A DNA stretch of 64,000 nt from DASZQL01 sp964391865 (lineage in GTDB: Bacteria; Planctomycetota; Phycisphaerae; Phycisphaerales; UBA1924), in NCBI GenBank assembly GCA_964391865.1, contig CAYMNQ010000001.1:806001-870000 (forward strand), written 5' to 3'. The first letter of the stretch is position 1, and each line of letters opens with the position of its first letter. Of this stretch, positions 60,708-64,000 are shown piece by piece. The position numbers were made by a program, and so were the translations under genes. Under the pieces are notes generated by a model. The model made no database searches. It had not been told where the DNA came from and saw nothing but the letters and a program-made list of their open reading frames with translations.

Positions 60708-60770
60708 GGCCTGCGCCTGGATGCAGATGCTGGTTCTCGGGGCTGTCGTTGATTTCGGATATGTGATGAC

Positions 60771-63700
60771 TTGAACGCCGAGCGATGGAAGAAGATTGAG
60801 TCGTTGTTCGAAGCCGCGTCGGCGATGGATGTTGGTGCGCGAGGGGTGTTTCTCGATCGGGAATGCGACGGCGACGCGGGGCTGCGTGCCGAGGTGGAGT
60901 CGCTGCTCGGCGTCGAGGAGGATGAGGCGGGTTTCTCGAGATTCCTGCAGACGCCGGCGTTCGTGATCCCGACCCCGCCGCCGACGAAGATGATCGCGAG
61001 CGCGGAGCCGGCGACGATGGTGGGCCGGCGGATCGGGTCGTACCGCATCACAGGGGTGATCGGGTCGGGGGGGATGGGTGTGGTGTATCTGGCCGAGCAG
61101 GAGTTCCCGCGTCGGACGGTCGCGCTGAAGGTGCTGAAACCGTCGCTCGCGACGCCCGGCATGATCCGGCGCTTCGAGCACGAAGCGGAAATCCTCGGTC
61201 GGCTGCAGCACGCGGGGATCGCGCAGATCTACGAAGCCGGAGCGGCGCCGGACCACGAGAACCCGCTGGGCTCGGGCGTGCGCGCGTACTTCGCGATGGA
61301 GTATGTGAGAGGCCCCACAATCACGGCGTTCGTGCGGGATCGTGGCTTGCCAACCGCTGAGCGGCTGGAGCTCGTCGCGAAAGCGTGCGATGCGGTGCAG
61401 CACGCGCACCAGAAGGGCGTCATCCACCGCGACCTCAAGCCGGCGAACATCCTGGTGGATGTATCGTCGGCGTCCGTCTCGAGCGGCGGGGGGGCGCAGC
61501 CCAAGGTGCTGGACTTCGGCGTGGCGCGCGTGACGGACTCGGACCGGCGTGTGACCACGATACGCACCAACGTGGGGCAGTTGATCGGCACGCTGTCGTA
61601 CATGAGCCCGGAGCAGGTGTCGGGCGATCCGGACGGGGTTGACACGCGTTCGGACGTGTACGCGCTCGGGGTGCTGCTCTACGAGCTGCTGTCCGGCAAG
61701 CTGCCGCACGACGTGTCGAACCGATCGATCCCGGAAGCGGCTCGGATGATCCGCGATGACGAGCCGGCTCGGCTGAGTTCGATGAGCCGCGTGTTCCGCG
61801 GGGAGATCGATACGATCGTCGCGAAGGCGATCGAGAAACACCGCGAACGCCGGTACCAGTCGGCGGCGGCGCTGGGGGAGGACCTGCGCCGGTACCTCGC
61901 GGGCGAGCCGATCGCGGCGAAGCGAGATTCGGCGTTGTATGTCCTGCGCAAGCAGATTAACCGCTACCGCGGCGTTGTCGCGACGGCGGCGCTGTTTGTC
62001 ATCGCGCTGGTCGTCTTCGCGGTCGTGATGATCTTCCAGTCGATGGAGAACAAGCGGCTCGCGGTCGAACGTCTCGTCCTGTCGCAGGAGGCGGATCTGG
62101 CCCGGCGGCAGGCACTCTCGGCGCTCGATCAGGCCCGGGCGCAGCGCCGCCGGGCCGACGAGAGCGCGGTCGGACTTCGCAGACAGTTGTGCATCGCGAA
62201 CATCGAGCGAGGGCGGCTGTTGGCGACGACGGGCAGCCCGGTCCTCGCCGAGGACTTGATGTGGGCGGAACTGCTGCGCGACCCGTCGTCGGCGCCCGCG
62301 TACTGGGCGCTTTGGGAACTCTATTCCAAGTATCCGATCGTCAAGTCGGTCCCGGGGGTCAGCGCGGCGGTGCGCGCGTTCGCCTTCGCCCCGAGCGGGC
62401 AGCGGGCGTTCGTCGCGACGGAGGATGGGCTGATCACGGAGATGACTGGGGACTTGTCGCGCGTGCTCGGCGTCACGCGTCTGCCGGCGTCGTACCTGGT
62501 GTTCCTGCAGTGCGCCGCCGACGATGATCGGCTGATGGGGGGTGACTACGACGGGAACCTGTGGCTCATCGATCGCGGGGCGCCGGCGAGGATGCTGCTG
62601 GATGCAACGGAAGCACCGACCCCCGACGGCTGGCTCTCGCCCGACGGCCTGGCGGCGGTAACGCCTTCGTCCGACGGGCTGGTGCGCGAGTGGGACCTGA
62701 CGGGCGAGCCTCGGGTGGCGCGCGTGTCGCGCGTCCCGGGGCGTGCGATCAGCGTGGGCGTATCGCCCGATCGACGCACCGCGGTGGTCGGCTTGTTCGA
62801 CGGCGCCCTGCACCGCGTGAGACTGGGCGAGGATGTGGCGGCCGAGGAGATCGAAGCCCGGGGGCGGTCGGCGCGGTGTTTCGCCTTCAGCGCGGATGGC
62901 ACCCGCCTCGCGGTCGGGGGCGACGTGGGGAAGGTCGAAGTGTTCGACGTGACGACCGAGCCGTGGCGTGTGACCGCGTCGTTCAGCGTATCGAAGGAGC
63001 GGGTGCGGTCGCTTGCGTTTGCGGCGGATGGGCGGACGCTGGTGTCGTCGTCGGACTCGATCCAGACGTGGGACGCGCGCGACGGCCGCCGGATCAGGAC
63101 CGTGCTCGGCTCCGATCCCATGCAGTACCAGTGCAAGATCTCGCCCGACGGGGGCACGCTGGTGACGCATGGGCGCGAGCGGACGCTGCGGGTCTTCGAG
63201 ATGAACCCCGAGCTCCCCGTGCGCTCGGTGTCATGCGGGCTCGGGTGGATTTTCGATGCGCCCATCAGCCCGGATGGGGCCGACTTCGCGCTGGTCTCGA
63301 ATGGGGAGACTGTGCAGGTCCGAGACGCGCGCACGCTGCACATTCGCCTCCAGATCTGCGGGCACGTCGGACGCGTGTACCGCGCGGACTACAGCCCGGA
63401 CGGTTCGATCCTCGCGACAGGGGGGAACAACGATGGCGTGCGTCTTTGGGATGCGCGGACGGGCGAGTTCCGGCGCGCGTGGGCGTTTGGCGGCGGCACC
63501 CTGCTGTCGATTCGCTTCACACCCGACGGGACGCGGCTCGTCTGCGGCGGGAGCGAGGGGCGGATCACGGTGCATCGCGTGAGCGACGGCGTGATTGTCG
63601 CCGAGATGAACGCGCCGCGCGAGACGGCCTTCTCCATCGCGATCTCATCCGACGGGCGGACGGTGTTCAGCACGGGAAGTGATGAATTCGTGCGCTTGTG

Positions 63701-64000
63701 GGATCTGGAATCGGGCGGGCTGATCGGCGAGTTGCAATGCGAGTCGCAGCCACGTGCGCTGCAGCTTTCGCACGACAACGCGACACTGTACGTCGGCACG
63801 TTCGGGCGCAAAGTCGAAGAATGGGACTTGCGCCGGGTCGAGCGCGTGCGGTCGATGAGCGGGCACCAGCACGCCGTGCTGTCACTCAGCCTCTCTCCCG
63901 ACGGACGGATTCTCGCGTCGGGTGCGGCGGATCGGACGGTGCGGCTCTGGGAAGTTGGCGACGAGCACCTGCTTGCAACACTTGAAGGGCCGCTCGATCA
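60771..64000 (+). CDS. Ser/Thr protein kinase with membrane helix and WD40 repeats (runs off the window)
   Basis: The frame is open from a TTG at 60771 to the edge (about 1076 residues). The start NAERWKKIESLFEAA is the usual opening of planctomycete kinases, which supports the TTG. The kinase domain has GSGGMGVVY near residue 98, VALK with Lys near 120, HRDLKPANI near 220, DFGVAR near 250 and TLSYMSPEQV. A membrane helix lies near residues 401-422, then many WD40 repeats (for example LSPDGRILASGAADRTVRLW). It probably modulates the ECF sigma factor encoded upstream. The C-terminus is missing. Confidence 0.93.
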   Translation, partial: MNAERWKKIESLFEAASAMDVGARGVFLDRECDGDAGLRAEVESLLGVEEDEAGFSRFLQTPAFVIPTPPPTKMIASAEPATMVGRRIGSYRITGVIGSGGMGVVYLAEQEFPRRTVALKVLKPSLATPGMIRRFEHEAEILGRLQHAGIAQIYEAGAAPDHENPLGSGVRAYFAMEYVRGPTITAFVRDRGLPTAERLELVAKACDAVQHAHQKGVIHRDLKPANILVDVSSASVSSGGGAQPKVLDFGVARVTDSDRRVTTIRTNVGQLIGTLSYMSPEQVSGDPDGVDTRSDVYALGVLLYELLSGKLPHDVSNRSIPEAARMIRDDEPARLSSMSRVFRGEIDTIVAKAIEKHRERRYQSAAALGEDLRRYLAGEPIAAKRDSALYVLRKQINRYRGVVATAALFVIALVVFAVVMIFQSMENKRLAVERLVLSQEADLARRQALSALDQARAQRRRADESAVGLRRQLCIANIERGRLLATTGSPVLAEDLMWAELLRDPSSAPAYWALWELYSKYPIVKSVPGVSAAVRAFAFAPSGQRAFVATEDGLITEMTGDLSRVLGVTRLPASYLVFLQCAADDDRLMGGDYDGNLWLIDRGAPARMLLDATEAPTPDGWLSPDGLAAVTPSSDGLVREWDLTGEPRVARVSRVPGRAISVGVSPDRRTAVVGLFDGALHRVRLGEDVAAEEIEARGRSARCFAFSADGTRLAVGGDVGKVEVFDVTTEPWRVTASFSVSKERVRSLAFAADGRTLVSSSDSIQTWDARDGRRIRTVLGSDPMQYQCKISPDGGTLVTHGRERTLRVFEMNPELPVRSVSCGLGWIFDAPISPDGADFALVSNGETVQVRDARTLHIRLQICGHVGRVYRADYSPDGSILATGGNNDGVRLWDARTGEFRRAWAFGGGTLLSIRFTPDGTRLVCGGSEGRITVHRVSDGVIVAEMNAPRETAFSIAISSDGRTVFSTGSDEFVRLWDLESGGLIGELQCESQPRALQLSHDNATLYVGTFGRKVEEWDLRRVERVRSMSGHQHAVLSLSLSPDGRILASGAADRTVRLWEVGDEHLLATLEGPLD

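Noticed and set aside
59103..63170. Minus-strand frame of 1355 codons
   Set aside because: Antisense of the phosphatase, sigma factor and kinase genes; long only because high GC removes stops.

Overview
The window is a high-GC chromosomal segment from a planctomycete, most likely of the Phycisphaerae. The main reasons are an ECF sigma factor of the large planctomycete/acidobacterial family directly followed by a Ser/Thr kinase with WD40 repeats, a secreted protein with a PEP-CTERM-like tail (a Pro-Thr-Pro-Gly motif, a hydrophobic stretch, then Arg4), a prepilin-type protein, an SNF2 helicase with a long bacterial N-terminal region, and GldA/GldFG/DUF4340 transport genes. There is no rRNA operon, prophage, CRISPR array or intact insertion sequence. 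The DNA reads as core chromosome, with housekeeping genes on both strands, many of them alone or in short operons.

Layout. 1-7.2 kb: SNF2 helicase (running off the left edge), tRNA-Lys, a hypothetical gene, gmhA-like isomerase, aat, queC, tRNA-Leu and an acyl-CoA synthetase. 7.4-13.6 kb: SPOR lipoprotein, DnaJ/CbpA-type chaperone, TIM-barrel protein, deoC, PEP-CTERM-like protein with a structured leader and terminator, DUF721 protein, DinB-like protein. 13.8-20.8 kb: iron-type ABC permease, mnmA, aldo/keto reductase, two orphan proteins, LOG-family protein. 20.9-30.7 kb, minus strand: AsmA-like giant protein, DUF4340 protein, GldF-GldG fusion and GldA-like ATPase. 31.1-33.4 kb: four tightly overlapping genes centred on a ferric-reductase/Rieske fusion. 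33.5-44.2 kb: prepilin, ankyrin protein, uvrB, two tandem ClpP/NfeD-like proteins, ileS. 44.4-49.4 kb: DUF2617-like protein, a HEAT/membrane/PilZ operon, aroK and a second PilZ protein. 49.6-57.7 kb: Fur/Zur-like regulator divergent from znuCB, a membrane protein, nth, mutS, tRNA-Ala and znuA. 57.9-64 kb: SpoIIE-type phosphatase, ECF sigma factor, and a WD40 Ser/Thr kinase running off the right edge.

How genes work together. The Fur-like regulator, the perfect palindrome in front of znuC, znuCB and the unlinked znuA form a plausible zinc-uptake regulon. The Gld-type ATPase, permease fusion and DUF4340 protein form one exporter-like operon. The 31.1-33.4 kb operon is a candidate membrane electron-transfer unit of unknown role; its last gene carries an uncharacterised Cys/His motif.

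The most unusual property is the repeat content. Intergenic space holds several families of short dispersed repeats: hairpins with a constant CAGAGC-type loop and GTGGCAC edge but a stem that differs from copy to copy while staying self-complementary; inverted-repeat elements of about 190-230 bp; G-rich 'GGCTTGGGG' blocks followed by 'GCATCCCGC' blocks; (CGNCTTC)n heptads just upstream of start codons; and a 50-bp repeat pair. The same material also sits in frame inside uvrB, mnmA, ileS and the Cys/His membrane gene, so this lineage appears to tolerate repeat insertion in essential coding sequences.
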